Below, one piece after another: positions 17,523-17,523 of a stretch of 17,523 nt of DNA (positions are counted from its first letter, which is position 1; each line of letters opens with the position of its first letter). Below the pieces are notes generated by a model that worked only from the letters and a program-made list of their open reading frames with translations, did not search any database and was not told the origin of the DNA. The stretch is from Echinostoma caproni. Lineage: Eukaryota; Platyhelminthes; Trematoda; Plagiorchiida; Echinostomatidae. The stretch covers positions 117,048 through 134,570 of the forward strand of contig UZAN01039596.1 in assembly GCA_900618425.1 (NCBI GenBank), given 5' to 3'. A program made the translations under genes and the position numbers.

Positions 17523-17523
17523 A

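Overview
This window looks like a piece of an AT-rich flatworm nuclear genome, most likely a schistosomatid blood fluke (Schistosoma or Trichobilharzia type). The reasons are the mix of decayed retroelements: CR1/Jockey-type LINE 3' ends with short microsatellite tails, two Penelope-like element (PLE) copies, an RTE-like LINE, tRNA-derived SINE remnants, and one SINE that resembles the schistosome SM-alpha family and carries a ruined hammerhead ribozyme. No complete protein-coding gene can be read. Four isolated N bases mark unresolved positions.

Layout. 1-1110: 3' part of a CR1/Jockey-type LINE on +, broken by frameshifts. 1111-2090: unassigned, with one 99-codon minus ORF. 2105-2690: a PLE remnant, made of an inverted piece of its terminal repeat, the last ~55 codons of the GIY-YIG endonuclease, and a promoter-bearing terminal repeat. 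2700-4100: unassigned, with a (TTG)n tract. 4110-4262: SM-alpha-like SINE. 4337-4401 and 5255-5314: short exon candidates on +. 5392-6600: a second PLE copy, split into an endonuclease half on - and a reverse transcriptase half on +, the layout expected from twin priming. 7294-7827: the longest ORF (177 codons, -), of unknown origin. 8180-8272: a candidate last exon with a polyadenylation signal. 9470-10080: RTE-like LINE remnant on -. 10898-10921: an isolated LINE RT motif on +. 11700-11864: tRNA-like SINE head next to a 55-bp block whose second, inverted copy lies at 12846-12900. 13232-16827: a series of exon-like open segments on + (13393-13548, 14644-14764, 15022-15150, 16726-16827), with another tRNA-like remnant and a long hairpin between them. 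16925-17522: 3' part of a second CR1/Jockey-type LINE on -.

The simplest reading is intronic or gene-sparse DNA invaded repeatedly by retroelements. One or more host genes on the + strand may be present only as short exons. The recognisable mobile-element calls are well supported. The exon calls rest on splice-site look-alikes plus short open frames and need transcript evidence. No operon-like or co-operating set of genes is visible.
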